Source: Aphidius gifuensis (Eukaryota; Arthropoda; Insecta; Hymenoptera; Braconidae). From it: a stretch of 64,000 bases of DNA. The stretch spans positions 7,874,001-7,938,000 of the forward strand of contig NC_057789.1 of assembly GCF_014905175.1 (NCBI RefSeq). Reading direction: 5' to 3'. Shown here piece after piece: positions 37,201 to 52,470 of this stretch; the first letter of the stretch is position 1; the number at the start of each line of letters is the position of its first letter. The translations under genes and the position numbers were made by a program. Below the pieces are notes generated by a model. The model made no database searches and was not told the origin of the DNA. It worked only from the letters and a program-made list of their open reading frames with translations.

Positions 37201-40200
37201 AAAATAAAGCTAATATTTAATTATTATAAATTAATATTTAATTAACTATTTTACTAAAATTATTTAAACTAAATTAAGCTTTTAGCTAATATTTTTAAAA
37301 AAATTACTATTTATTTCATTAAAAGGCCACGTGTTATATTTAACAAAAAGAATAATATTATAACAAACTTGACCAGCAGTTTGTAGATAAAATATAAAAT
37401 AGCTTGATCATTTGTGTCAGTATGTATATACATTACCTATTAATAGTCATAATAGTATACATAAATAAAATATGTGTGTGTGTTTAAAAGCATTCAAATG
37501 ATGAGCTATTTTTTTTATTTTTTAAAATTTTATTATGCTATAATCCAACTATACTTTTATTGTCATTATTATTATATATTGTGATCGCATTATCATAAGT
37601 CTACCATGATGAAAGCTTATTATCAATGAGCGTGTGTTCAAAGTTAACTATATTTTTTTTTTTTTTTCTCTGCCTCAGTTTTTTTGTTGGATGACGTTTA
37701 TCTAGGCCTTGTCCTTCAGGATTTTTAATTTGCTTCATTTATTATTTTAAATATATATTATAGTTTTTATATTAAACTAGTTTTATTTTTATTTAATCAA
37801 TACATGCTAGAGAAATTTTTAACACCATGTTAATTGATTTTTTTTCTATATACTTTTTTATTTCGTTTGTGTTAAATTACCTGCTTGATGATTAGACACT
37901 CAATTAGACTGGGATAATTAATCAATTTTAAATTACATTTTAATTGATTAAATGACCTGAATAAAAATTTATATATTTATATAGAATAAAATTTAATTAA
38001 TGGAAAATAAACTTCCTGAATTTTTATTTTTAAAATTAGATTTATGTTAATTTTGATTTTTCGTTTTTTGCTTTTTCGATAAATTCTTTTGAGCGTGTTT
38101 GTTGATAAAATAAGAAAAAAAAAAATTTATATATATGAGAGAGGAGAAATAACAATCTAGAGAAAAAAAAATAAATAAAAAATAAAATAAACAAAAGGGA
38201 AAAAAATTTGTTCAACAGAATATATCGAAAAAAAAAAAAAAAAAAGAAAAAATGGATAAAAGTGGGTAAAAGTTGGGTTGATGATAAAAAATAAAATGAA
38301 AAACTTTGATGTAATAATAAGTTCTTATCGAGTAAGTGATTTTCACCAACCGAGTATCAGATATATTTTTTTTTTTTACTTTTTTTTACACAAAAAAAGA
38401 GAGTAGATAAAAAAAAAGCTTTTAATTTTTTTTCTCAACTATTTTTTTCATTAAAATATCTATAAATTGATCGATAAATATTTATATAATTATTATTATT
38501 TTGTTACAGTGTTAGAAGTGTAATGCACAAATACTTGGAGAAAAAAAATGAAGTTAATTTCGATAAAATATTTCATCAAATGCTAGGCTACCTTTTATTC
38601 AAAGATTTTTGTGAGACTGTTGCAGAAGAGCCAATTCCTCAACTTCGATTTTACGAAGAGGTAAACATTTATTTAAAAAAAAAATTAAAAAAATATATTT
38701 ATAATATTTTTATTTATGTTATATTTTAAATAAAACTTTTTTCTTTTAGGTAAAATCATACGAGAAACTTGAGTGCCCCGAGGAGAGACGAAAACTTGCT
38801 AGAGAAATTTACGACAACTTTATAATGAAAGAACTCTTGGCACATTCACATGTAATTATTTTTAATTTTTCTTCATATTTCTACATAAAATAAATAATAT
38901 TTTACATAAAATTTTTAATTAAAAATAATTATTATTTTGTTTTTTAGGAATACTCAACAGATGCAGTCTCACATGTTCACAAATATCTCATGAAAAATGA
39001 AGTTCCAGTTAATCTATTTGAGGTAAAAATATATTATTTAAATTAAATAAATATTGGTTTATATATAACCTAGTTTATTTTTAATTACAGCCTTATATTG
39101 AAGAAATATTCAATCACTTGAGGGGTGAACCATTCAGAAAGTTTCTTGAGAGGTAACTATTTATTGTTTTAATATTTTCATAATACAATTTAAATATACA
39201 TTCCTAAGAATTTATTTTCAAGTATAAATTAATATAATTATCTGACAATCATTGTTGAATATTTAAGCATTCAAATTTTTTAAATTCAATACTTAAATTA
39301 TTATTAAAAAATAACAATGACATTTTTTCTCTGCTATAAAAGCCTTTTAAAATTGAAATCAATCAGTTTTTTTTTGTCTTTTTTTTTTTCTTTCTTCTAC
39401 TCCAATCTATCGATTGAAACCCTAACAAATGTTTCATGGTTTATTTATTTATTTTTATTATTACAGTGAAAAGTATACACGTTTCTGTCAGTGGAAAAAT
39501 CTCGAGCTGAACATTCAGGTAAATTTAAACAATACATCCAGTAAATTCAATGGAAAATGCTTTTTTTTCCTTTCTTTACAATCCTATATAATTCAAAAGA
39601 ATCGAGTTTATTTTTTTAAATAAAATAATTGAATTTATAATACACAATGATATTTAATAAATCAATAATTTGATAAGCTTATTTATTATTGAATTTTAAA
39701 AATACATATTGCATAAGTAGATTAATTTATTAATTTAAAAAACTGTATTAATTTTTTTTTTAGTTGACAATGAATGACTTTAGTGTACATCGTATTATTG
39801 GAAGAGGTGGTTTTGGTGAAGTGTATGGTTGTCGTAAAGCAGATACTGGTAAAATGTATGCAATGAAATGTTTAGATAAAAAACGTATTAAAATGAAACA
39901 AGGTGAAACATTAGCACTAAATGAAAGAATAATGTTATCACTTGTTAGTACTGGTGTTGATTGTCCATTTATAGTTTGTATGACATATGCATTTCATACA
40001 CCAGATAAATTATGTTTTATATTGGATTTAATGAATGGTGGTGATTTACATTATCATTTAAGTCAACATGGTGTATTTAATGAACCAGAAATGAAATTTT
40101 ATGCTGCTGAAGTTATACTTGGATTAGAACATATGCATAGACGTTATATTGTTTATCGTGATTTAAAACCAGCAAATATATTATTAGATGAACATGGACA

Positions 40201-41483
40201 TGTTAGAATATCTGATCTTGGTCTTGCTTGTGATTTTTCAAAAAAAAAACCACATGCAAGTGTTGGTACACATGGTTATATGGCACCAGAAGTATTAAGT
40301 AAAGGTACAGCATATGATTCAAGTGCTGATTGGTTTTCATTTGGTTGTATGTTATATAAATTATTAAAAGGACATAGTCCATTTAGACAACATAAAACAA
40401 AAGATAAACATGAAATTGATAGAATGACATTAACAATGAATGTTGAATTACCAGAATCATTTTCACGTGAATTACGTTTATTATTAGAAAATTTATTACA
40501 ACGTGATATTAATAATAGACTTGGTTGTCGTGGTGGTGGTGCTGATGAACTTAAAGAACATCCATTTTTTAGTGGTATTGATTGGCAACAAGTTTATTTA
40601 CAAAAATATACACCACCATTAATACCACCACGTGGTGAAGTTAATGCTGCTGATGCATTTGATATTGGTTCATTTGATGAAGAAGATACAAAGGGTATTA
40701 AATTAACTGATGCTGATCAGGATCTTTATAAAAATTTTCCATTAGTTATATCTGAAAGATGGCAAGGTGAAGTTGCTGAAACTGTATTTGAAACAATTAA
40801 TAATGAAGCTGATAAAATGGAAAATAAAAAAAAAGCTAAACAAAAATCACGTTTTGATGCTGATGAAAAAGGTATTTTGTATTTTCTTTTTTTTTTTTAT
40901 TAAGCATTATATTTATATAGCTTTATATTTTTTTTTAGGCTCTGATTGTATACTTCATGGTTATATTAAAAAACTTGGTGGTCCATTTGCAAGTGCATGG
41001 CAAACAAGATATGCTAAACTTTATCCAAATAGATTGGAACTTCATCCTGAATCAGCAACAAAAACTGAACTTGTTTTTCTTGATCAAGTAATTTTTTAAA
41101 AATTAATATACATATTATTTTCTAAAGATAATAATATTTAATTATTATTTTTTTCTAAAGGTTGAAGAAGTTGGAGCTGATTTACAACATGTTAAAGGAG
41201 AACAATGTATTGTTGTACGAACAAGAGATGCTAAAATTGTTTTAACAAATCCAGTAAGTTTACTAATAAACTTTTTAATTAAATACTTGTATTATATTAT
41301 TTTTACTTGTTTTTTTTTTTAAAGGATGAAATAAGTTTAAAAGAATGGGCATTGTCATTGAGATCAGCACATAAAAATTCAACTGAAATGCTTGGTAATA
41401 TGGCAATAAAAGCTGGTAAAATATATGGCACTGAACGTGAAGCTGTTATACCACCAATTCAACGATCAACAAATGGAAATTAG
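34278..41483 (+). CDS. Gprk1: G protein-coupled receptor kinase 1 (GRK2/beta-ARK family)
   Basis: Phosphorylates activated GPCRs so that arrestin can bind; membrane-recruited through its PH domain and G-beta-gamma. Ten exons: 34278-34390, 38510-38660, 38750-38851, 38948-39022, 39091-39152, 39467-39518, 39764-40871, 40939-41087, 41161-41253 and 41325-41483, about 687 residues (human GRK2 689). The N-terminus [20 protein letters not shown] is almost invariant in the family. The RGS-homology domain covers about 50-175. The kinase domain starts near 186 with GRGGFGEV (197-204), Lys 220, YRDLKPAN (316-323) and the GRK-type DLG (336-338). [20 protein letters not shown] is the conserved AGC C-tail, and the PH domain follows from about 555 ([11 protein letters not shown]). 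Intron 1 is 4.1 kb, far larger than the others. The gene converges on S6k. Confidence 0.97.
34391..38509. other. Gprk1 intron 1 (4.1 kb)
   Basis: Large AT-rich intron after the first coding exon, a common position for enhancers. Direct copies of short words such as CTCATGTGAATCAT-like and ACTCACATGAGTCAT-like occur at about 34860-34930. No exon, nested gene or RNA gene was recognised; the 111-codon ORF at 35495-35830 is Phe/Ile-rich and looks random. Confidence 0.5.
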
Positions 41484-44292
41484 CCCACAAAATAATCAAT
41501 TAATAAACAATAAAAAGATGAAGAAATAAATAGAGAAAGAATTGAAAAAAAAAAACAATATAAAACGAGTGAGAATAAATAATTAGAAAATGAAAATTAG
41601 AACAAAATTCAATATCCAAATGATGATGGAAATTAATAATTTTCGATAATTAATATAAATATTATATCGAAAAATGAATAATAATTTAAATATTAATATA
41701 TATTAAAACAGATTCGTTATACTCCAGTCCCACTGCCCCGCAGCAGCGACAGCAGCAGCAAATTTTTTTATACCAACTTTGAAAATGAAGAAAAAAAAAT
41801 AATAATAATAACGAAATATTGAAGAAAAATTAAATTATTTAGCAAAAAATATAATTTAAACATAAAAATATATAATTAGATAACAAAAAAAAAATATATA
41901 TACACGTACTAAAAATAATTATGTGATTATAAATTTACACATGATGTCGAAAAATAATAATGGTAGTTTGATTTTTAATTTATATTTTTATTTTTATTAT
42001 TATTTTTTGAGAGAGTAAAATTAATTTCATGTATATATATGTATTTTTTATTTATATTTAATATTAAAATAATTATTTTAGTATTTTTACATTTTATTTT
42101 TTAATAGGTAAAAATGATTATTTGGTTTTTTTTTGTTTTTTGTTTTTTCATTTATCAATTGCTCTCTTGAATTTTATTTTTTTTTTTTATTTCAATTATG
42201 ACAATTATTGCTCAAGATATCAGAGATTAAAAAAATAATTGTATTTATTTTAATTTATTTATTTAATATTTTCAAAAATTTATTCAGGGAAATATTGAGT
42301 ATTTTTATTTTATTTTTTTTTTGTTTTAAAATTATATATTAGGTAAATCTATAACGTTGGAAAATAAAAAAATTATATACACACGAGTAAATAATATTAT
42401 TAAATGAAACAAAAATATTTAATAAATATTTATCCCATCACTTTGTAAGACGTTTAGCGTTGTGTTGTATAGAAATTAGAATTTTAGAATTTAATTTAAA
42501 ATGCGTTGTCACAGAGTCTCGTCATTTAAATTAAATAAAAATAGACAAGTAAATTAAAAATAAATGAAACTTAAAAAAATAGAAAATACACGTTTAGCGT
42601 AATGTCGTTGATTATATATAGCTGTATGTGCAGTAAAGTGGTCTAGCAAATAGAAAAATTAATAAATAAAAAAAAGCCACAAAATATACACGGACTGAGA
42701 CATTTAAAAAAAAATAAAAAAAATACATCAACAATTAAAAAAAAATGATAAATATTATATAATAAATAAAACAAATTAAAAAATATATATAATAAATAAA
42801 TTAGTTAATAATAATATTGATGGAAAAAATTAAGAGAGAAGAAAATAAAAATTTAATCGCACAAAATGAAAATATGAAGAAAAAAAATAATAATAAAATA
42901 CAAAACACACCGATAGTGTATTAATTATTTATCAAAGTAATGAATGAACAAGAAATACAATTTAAAATATATAATTATAAATAATATGATGAGTAATCTT
43001 CCTATAAATTCACAAGTGTGAATGATTTCGAAAAAAAAAAAAAACGAGAGAGAGAAAAAGAAAAATTAATAAAATCATAAAACTCATCATCAAAATGCAT
43101 ACAAAAAACAAAAAAATATAAATTTTTTGTTTACTTAATTTATATTTTAATGATAAATAATAATTTTTTAAAATATCCCATTGAAATTTAAAACATTTTT
43201 AAATTATTTATTCATTTTACAAATATATACTATAAAAGAAAAATATTAAAAACCCAAAATTATTTATTACAATGGTTAAATAAATTTGAAGATTAAAAAA
43301 AGCGTTTGTATATTGATTAAAAATAAATAAATAACTATTGTTATAATTGTGTAATAATTAGGTTTTATCAATGAAAAAAAAACCCGGAAATAAAAATGAT
43401 AAATATATGAAAAAAAAAAAAAAAGAAAAAAGTGTGATAAACGTAAATGATGACGTAAATTTTTTTTTTTTTTTAATCAACCAGTTAAGCAATAATCGTG
43501 AAAAAAAAAAAAATAGTTAAATAAACTTGACATTTTTTATTTAATCGTGATATATATTTTAATTTTGTAAAATATTTCGATTTTATTTAAAATACATTTT
43601 TGTTTATTGATTTTTTTTTTTTTCGTTTTTTTATTATTAAAAATGTTTTGTTTCGTTAAAATTTCATTCTATTTACATTATTTATGAGCATATAATAATT
43701 ATTAATTATTTTCACTGCAACAATTAAATTGGGCACAATTTATTATTATTATTTTAGCTAAAAATTTTCAATTCTTAATCTATCATAATTGCAAAACAGA
43801 TATTATTTTTTTTCTAATATTAACTCGACTTATTTATTATTTTTTTTTTAGTTTATCTTTTCATTAAAAAAAGATACAATTTATTTATTTTTGTGATGAA
43901 CACTGTGGGCAATTTGCACAAGTACTGTTTTAAAATAAAATCAAAGACTCAAAGAAAAAAAAAAAAATGAAAAACATTTTTTAAATATAAAAAAAAGTTA
44001 ATATTAATTTGAGCCTTTTATTTTTCTTTACTATTTTTCTATTGTTTATCTATTAAACAAATTTAATTTTATAAAATAATTTCCCATTAAATGATTCTCA
44101 CAAAAATAATAATGCATTCGAATAAACAACTTGACTATTTTTTATTCTGATGATTTTGTATTTGTTTGTTTATCAACTGCGTAAATTAAATTGAACTAAA
44201 AAAAAAAAGCTGATTATTATGATTTAAATAATAATATGTTAATAAATTTTCATTTGGCAAAATTATTATTAGCCATCGTCAGATGAATCTGG
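41484..44292. other. Convergent 3' region between Gprk1 and S6k
   Basis: 2.8 kb of AT-rich sequence holding the 3' UTRs of Gprk1 (+) and S6k (-). A small GC-richer island (CCCACTGCCCCGCAGCAGCG, about 41730-41749) stands out in the Gprk1 3' side. No gene seen. Confidence 0.5.
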
Positions 44293-46783
<2,491 letters not shown>

Positions 46784-46832
46784 CATGGTAGAAATATATG
46801 TACAAATGTACTAGAAATATATTTCTACCATG
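46784..46832. repeat. Short palindrome at left edge of the inverted duplication
   Basis: CATGGTAGAAATATAT (46784-46799) is the exact reverse complement of 46817-46832 (ATATATTTCTACCATG), with a 17-nt spacer. The same motif (TTTCTACCATG) recurs at the other end of the big inverted repeat, about 49590-49618. Confidence 0.7.
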
Positions 46833-47380
46833 GAGTTTCACAAGGAGGGTAATCTGTGACGTCACACTGTGTATTGGCATAGGGAGCTGTTGAAGCTCAC
46901 GGAATGGGCAAGCAATCATTACATTTTTCTGCTTGGTGATGATTTTAGTGGACGAGTGTTTAAAGTACATGTTGTTTCTGTTTATATTTTTTAGTTTATT
47001 GCTAAAAGTATTCCCTTCATTATGTAAAAATAATACAACTACATAATACATTTATTTAACAAGTAAAATTAAAAGCAATTTATTTTAATTTCATAAGTGT
47101 CTAAGAAAAAAGATAAAGCTTATGAATTAATGTTGCTTACCATATAATTTTTTTTATAATCACATCAATTTTTAGATTCATATTTTTTTTTAGCTACTGT
47201 TTTCAATTTGGTATTTTTTAAATATAATGAATTACTTTAATGTTAAATAAATAATTTTTTATTAAAAAAGATCATTTAAATAAATTTTATTTCAATTAGG
47301 TACTATATGTGATGCAAATGTTGACATAAAAAATAATAATATAGTCCAATTGAAGTATTGAAAAAAAAAAAAAACAAAAA

Positions 47381-47810
47381 TGTTCATGATGACATTAATG
47401 GATATGAACCAGGAAAACCAAGTTTTTTAGAGGAATTATTTGGTAAAGAAAAAAGACAAAAAAATGCAAAGGGTTAATATTTGTATGGTGCTGTTGGTGA
47501 TGGAAAATCATGTTGATGGATCTCTTTTAGGATTGTTGTAACATAATTTATATCACAATTATTTTAATAATAATATAAATAAATAATTAATAAATATCAT
47601 TGTTTACAGATTGAAAAAAGAGAACGTGTACATTTTTATTTATTTATGCTAGATGTACATAGTAAAATTCATTGTTGAAAAACAATAAAACGTGTTTATA
47701 GTAGTACAAAAACTTTAACCATTTGATCCAATAATTACCAGTTGCTGATATGATTATTAAAAATAATGGCTTTTATGTTTTGATAAATTTGCAGACAAGA
47801 CAAAATTAAG
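47381..47810 (+). pseudogene. AFG1-like ATPase pseudogene fragment (left arm)
   Basis: AFG1/LACE1 is a mitochondrial AAA ATPase. This arm encodes EPGKPSFLEELFGKEKR, then a P-loop-like GAVGDGKS (47488-47511), MLMDLF, and after an intron-like gap (ending TTTACAG at about 47609) IEKRERVHFYLFMLDVHSKI. In-frame stops and frameshifts interrupt it (for example TAA before YLYGAVGDGKS and a shift after the P-loop). Retained intron sequence points to capture as DNA rather than through processed mRNA. The opposite arm carries a longer copy. Confidence 0.75.
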
Positions 47811-47879
47811 TTATAAAATCATGATGAATTAAAAATATTAAATTTAATATTTTGATAATCATAGGTAAATGATATTGCT

Positions 47880-48360
47880 GGTATTTTAATAAAAAAATAC
47901 CAAGCACAAGCAGGAGGCTAAAGAAAAGACAAGCTAAGAAATATGCAGCAAAAGGAATTATGTGGTGGCTTCATCAATTCCTTATAGTTAGTTATTTTTT
48001 GGCCACTGCTTTCAATTGGTATTTTAATTATATTATAATGTATTAATTCAATTTCATTTGTTAAATAAATGAGAAAAATTCCAATTGACAAACAGTGGCC
48101 AAAGAAAGTATCGAGCAAAGGAATTAATGTAGCCATGCTAATTGATACAGCATTAATATTTCCTTATTTTTTCCTTGGCCACTGCTTGTCTTTGGGTATT
48201 TATTATTTAGTAAAACAACAAAATTATAGCAATATATCTTAATAAAAAATACCAAGGGCAAGCAGTGTACAAGTAAAATGGCTAAGAAAATTAATGCTGC
48301 TTACCAAATAATTTCTTTGGTCACATCAATTCCTTAACTTTTGGTCTAATAGTACATTTT
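47880..48360. mobile_element. Cluster of short TIR elements (CACTGCTTGTC family)
   Basis: Ends resembling ATACCAA(G)GGCAAGCAGTG or its complement CACTGCTTGTC(C)TTTGGTAT occur in alternating orientation at about 47897-47917, 47999-48022, 48070-48092, 48178-48201 and 48248-48266. More are in the arms at about 47198-47216 and 49314-49336. This looks like several nested or rearranged MITEs of one family, possibly hAT-like, with no transposase in the window. Confidence 0.55.
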
Positions 48361-48477
48361 CCATTTTCCAACTGAATCATCTGGGTCTTGTATTTTGATA
48401 AAATAACATGCAATTTACCTTGTCCAATTTTAATCTTTAAATAATTCCTGAATCAAGTGATACAATTAAACAATAAT

Positions 48478-49056
48478 TTTTAACACTTGTATAAAATGGA
48501 ATAAAAATTTCCTCTTTGTAATCCACTTTCGTATAAATCATCAGGAGCTGTATTAATTTGTTGTAACAACATGCGCCAATAATTGCACATTACACTATCA
48601 AATAATTCAGTAAATAATGGTTTCAATATCGTTTTATCAGCAACAACATCAAAACATATAATATTGCCATTATTTTTCAATAATAATATAGAACTGGTAT
48701 TGGATCAAATGGTTGAAGTTTTGTACTACTATAAACACGTTTTATTGTTTTTTTAACTTGATGAATTTTACTATGTACATCTAGCATAAATAAATAAAAA
48801 TGTACACGTTCTCTTTTTTCAATCTGTAAACAATGATATTTATTAATTATTTATTTATATATTATTAAAAATAATTGTGATATAAATTATTTTTTAAATA
48901 ATCCTAAAGAGATCCATCAACATGATTTTTCCATCACCAATCAGCACCATACAAAATTTCAACCTTTTGGTGTTTTTTGTCTTTTTTCTTACCTCAAATA
49001 ATTCTTAAAAAACTTGGTTTTCCTGGTTCATATCCATTAATGTCATCATAAAACAT
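48478..49056 (-). pseudogene. AFG1-like ATPase pseudogene fragment (right arm)
   Basis: Minus-strand counterpart of the left-arm fragment, extending further toward the C-terminus. It reads FMLDVHSKIHQ, PFDPIPV, then CFDVVADKTILKPLFTELFD and APDDLYESGLQRGNF, matching the AFG1 order (Walker B, then RPPDDLYKNGLQRANF). The Walker B segment CFDEFQVTDIADAM is shortened to CFDVVADKT, and the expected VVVATSNR before the PDDLY motif is lost, so no working ATPase could result. No intact AFG1 gene is in the window. Confidence 0.75.
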
Positions 49057-49620
49057 TTTTTTTTTTTCAATACTTACCACTATATTATTATTTTATGTCA
49101 ACATTTGCATCACATGTACCTAATTGAAATAAAATTTATTTGAATGATCTTTTTAATAAAAATTATTTATTTAACATTAAAGTAATTCATTATCATAAAA
49201 AAATACCAAAATGAAAACAGTATCAAAAAAAAAAGATGAAGCCAAAGAATAGTTGTCACTATCATGAAATATATCAAATATACATAATTATTTTTTTAGT
49301 GTCTTTTTCTTAGACACTGCTTGTCCTTTTGGTGTTATGGTTTATTAAAAATAAATTGTTTTTTAATTTTATTTGTTAAATAAATAATGTATATTGAGTT
49401 GAATTATTTTTTACAGAAAAGAATAGTATCAACTGAGATAAATAAAAAAAAAATATTAAACAAAACAACATGTGACTTGTGGACACTCGTTATAATAAAT
49501 TTTTCAGTTGGCAGAAAACGTACTGACTTGCTCCATTCTGTGAGCTTCAGTGAAATTCGAGAGATTACCCTCCTTATACACCTCCATGATTTCTACCATT
49601 TCTGATTTCTACCATGCTAA

Positions 49621-49925
49621 CATGGACTGCATGAGAAAATTGCCGGCTTGGTTAGATACTTAGAAGTTAGATGTAAATGTGGAGTAATTAATAAGAATTA
49701 ATTAATAATTAAAGACAATATATTTGCACAAAAAAAAAAAAGGCACACACGTAAGTATTTCGATACTCTAATAATTAGAATTTTTTAAAAGTATAAATTC
49801 TGTTGTAATTGATTGCCAATTAATTGAATAAATTTTTGATTTTTTTAGCTTGCAAATATTGATTAGATTAAAAAACTTTGACTTGATTTAAATTGATATT
49901 GTTGATAGACAATTGTTGAGTAAAA
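49621..49925. other. ATAD3 upstream region
   Basis: About 300 bp between the end of the inverted duplication and the ATAD3 start codon, and so the probable ATAD3 promoter and 5' UTR. It is AT-rich and no specific motif is claimed. Confidence 0.45.
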
Positions 49926-51932
49926 ATGTCGTGGTTTTTGGGTTCACGTTATAAACCACAAACTCCTGAGGATTTTTCATCAATTTTAAATGAATCAATG
50001 AATCAAAATGACACCAAAGATTCTGATTCTGCTAAAAATGTCAATGCAACTGTTGGATTTAATGCAGAAGCATTTATACGTGCAGCAGAAGCTGTTAAAA
50101 AAATTGAACAATCACGTAAGAATTAATGATAATTTTTTTATATAAATTTATTAAATTTTTTAATAGTTATTATATAGTATTACATAATACATGTAATAAA
50201 TTTGAGGTTAGAATCAGATGATAAGGAGCATGTGATTGTATGATAAAAATGATGTAACAATGATGATTAATTAATTGATTTTTGTTTGATGAATTTATAG
50301 CTCATGCAAAGGAACTTTTGGAAATAACAAAATTACAAGAAATAACAAAACAACATGAAGCAGCAAATCTTGTTAAAGATATGGAAGTACGAATTGAACA
50401 AGCTAAAGCAGAAGGTAAAAGAATTGAAGGTGAAGAAAGAAGAAAAATACTTGCAGAAGAAGCTAGAATTAAAAAAGATAATTCACAATATCAAGATCAA
50501 TTAACAAGAAAACGTTATCAAGATCAATTAGCTGCACAACAAAAATCAAATGAAGAAATAATGAAACAACAAGAAGCATCTATTGCTAAACAAGAAGCAT
50601 TAAGAAAATCAACAATGGAATATCAAGCTGAATTACAACGTAAAAATGATGAACAAAAAATGCAAGCAAAATATATAGCTAAAGCTAAAGTTGAAAGAGA
50701 AAATAAAGATTTAATGTTAGAAAAAATAAGTTTAAAAGCTGCTGAACATAGAACAACAGTTATGGAATCAATAAAAACAACTGGTGCTATTATTGGTACT
50801 GGTATGACATCATTATTACAAGATTGGGATAAAATATTAGCTGCTGCTGGTGGTTTATCATTAGTTGCACTTGGTGTATATGCTGCAAAAGGTTCAACAG
50901 GTATTACAGCAAGATATATTGAAGCAAGATTAGGTAAACCATCATTGGTACGTGAAACATCACGTTTTTCAGCTCTTGATATAATTCGTAATCCAATAAA
51001 AACAGTTAAAAAATTACGTGAAAAATCAGGTGATGCATTAAGTGGTGTTGTATTATCACCAAAACTTGAAGAAAAACTTCGTGATATTGCAATTGCAACT
51101 AAAAATACAAAACATAATTATGGAATGTTTAGAAATATATTAATGTATGGTCCACCAGGTACTGGTAAAACAATGTTTGCTAAAAAACTTGCTCAACATT
51201 CTGGTATGGATTATGCAATATTAACTGGTGGTGATTTAACACCATTAGGACGTGATGGTGTTACAGCAATACATAAAGTATTTGATTGGTCATCAACATC
51301 AAGAAAAGGTTTATTATTATTTATTGATGAAGCTGATGCATTTTTAAGAAAACGTTCTAGTGAACATATATCAGAAGATCTTAGAGCAATGCTTAATGCA
51401 TTTTTATATAGAACTGGTGAACAAAGTAATAAATTTATGCTTGTACTTGCATCAAATACACCAGAACAATTTGATTGGGCTGTTAATGATCGTCTTGATG
51501 AAATGGTACAATTTGAATTACCTGGTCTTCAAGAAAGAGAACGTCTTATTAGATTATATTTTGAGAAATTTGTTCTTAAACCAGCAACTGAAGGACATAA
51601 AAGGCTTAAAGTTGATCAATTTGATTATAGTGCTCTTTGTAGTAAAATGGCATCAATGACTGAAGGTATGTCTGGAAGAGAATTATCAAAACTTGGTGTT
51701 GCTTGGCAAGCAGCTGCATATGCTTCAGCAGATGGTGTTCTTACTGAACAAATGGTTATGGAAAAATGTAACGATGCTGTTAAACAACACAAACAAAAGG
51801 TATATATTCATTTTCATTTATTTTTTATTTTTATTTATATAATATTAATATTAATTAATTATTTTTTTATTTCTACAGGTTCAATGGCAAAGTGAACAAG
51901 AAAGACAAGAATCGAAATCAATGGAAGTCTAA
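49926..51932 (+). CDS. bor: ATPase family AAA domain-containing protein 3 (belphegor)
   Basis: Mitochondrial inner-membrane AAA ATPase linked to nucleoid organisation, cholesterol handling and ER contacts. Three exons: 49926-50115, 50301-51799 and 51879-51932, about 580 residues (human ATAD3A isoform 586). The N-terminus MSWFLGSRY is characteristic. Residues about 65-215 are a long Glu/Lys/Gln-rich coiled coil with the [14 protein letters not shown] pattern. A hydrophobic segment at about 243-262 ([20 protein letters not shown]) is the membrane span. The AAA domain carries Walker A GPPGTGKT (347-354), Walker [11 protein letters not shown] (about 400) and the sensor [10 protein letters not shown] with a following DRLDE. 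The last exon adds only 17 residues. Confidence 0.96.
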
Positions 51933-52470
51933 AGTTCAAGCTGAATTAATTATTAATTTTAACTATGTAACATATGGAATAATAAAAAATTAAGATTTTA
52001 AAAATAATATAATACAAAATTGTTTAAAATTTATTTGCATACATAATAATTTTAATGGAGATCATGGTGATAGATCCAAGAAGACTAGAGATTAAGCCAA
52101 AAAGATTGAGACAGTTTGTCTAGACTCTAGTCTTCATGGATCATCTTGTTGTCTGTTGATATCTCTGAAATTCTTAGCTTTAAATTTTTTTACTTCTTCA
52201 ATTGTATTTAATTTTGGTCTTTTTGTTTGAAAATATTTTAAATTGTTTCGAATATCATTTGGTTTTTTTATAGGGACTTTTCGTTGTATCAAATTTTTAA
52301 CTCCCATTCTTCTCCCAGCTCATAAATTTTTTACCACCCCCTTTGATGACATTTGCACGGTTTGCACGTGTTCAATAAAACATAACCTGTTCATAATAAT
52401 TAAAATTAAACTTGAGCAATTGTTATCATAAATTTTGATCTTAAATAAATTATAAATAAAAGAGTTAAAA
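51933..52470. other. Spacer between ATAD3 and PWP1
   Basis: Contains ATAD3 3' UTR, an imperfect long hairpin (52073-52142, listed separately) and the PWP1 promoter. No gene seen. Confidence 0.5.
52073..52142. repeat. 70-bp hairpin with 18-bp arms
   Basis: GATCCAAGAAGACTAGAG (52073-52090) pairs with CTCTAGTCTTCATGGATC (52125-52142) with one mismatch. The spacer is 34 nt and itself contains GACAGTTTGTC. The sequence is GC-richer than its surroundings. It could be a pre-miRNA-like stem, an RNA 3'-end structure or a small element remnant. Confidence 0.6.

Larger units (their letters stand above)
46833..49620. repeat. 2.8-kb inverted duplication carrying AFG1 ATPase pseudogene arms
   Basis: The left arm (about 46833-47810) and right arm (about 48650-49620) are reverse complements of each other over most of their length. 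Landmarks include the outer AAGGAGGGTAATCT, GAAGCTCAC(G/A)GAATGG, then TTTATTTCAATTAGGTAC, GATGCAAATGTTGACAT, AACCAGGAAAACCAAG, and AAAAGAGAACGTGTACATTT. Divergence is clear (indels, substitutions), so this is not an assembly mirror. The centre (about 47810-48650) is packed with copies of a short element whose end reads CACTGCTTGTC...GGTATTTTT. The structure would fold into a long hairpin if transcribed. Confidence 0.85.

Noticed and set aside
47488..47511. Working AFG1 ATPase P-loop gene
   Set aside because: Stops, frameshifts and a shortened Walker B region in both arms show it is a pseudogene.
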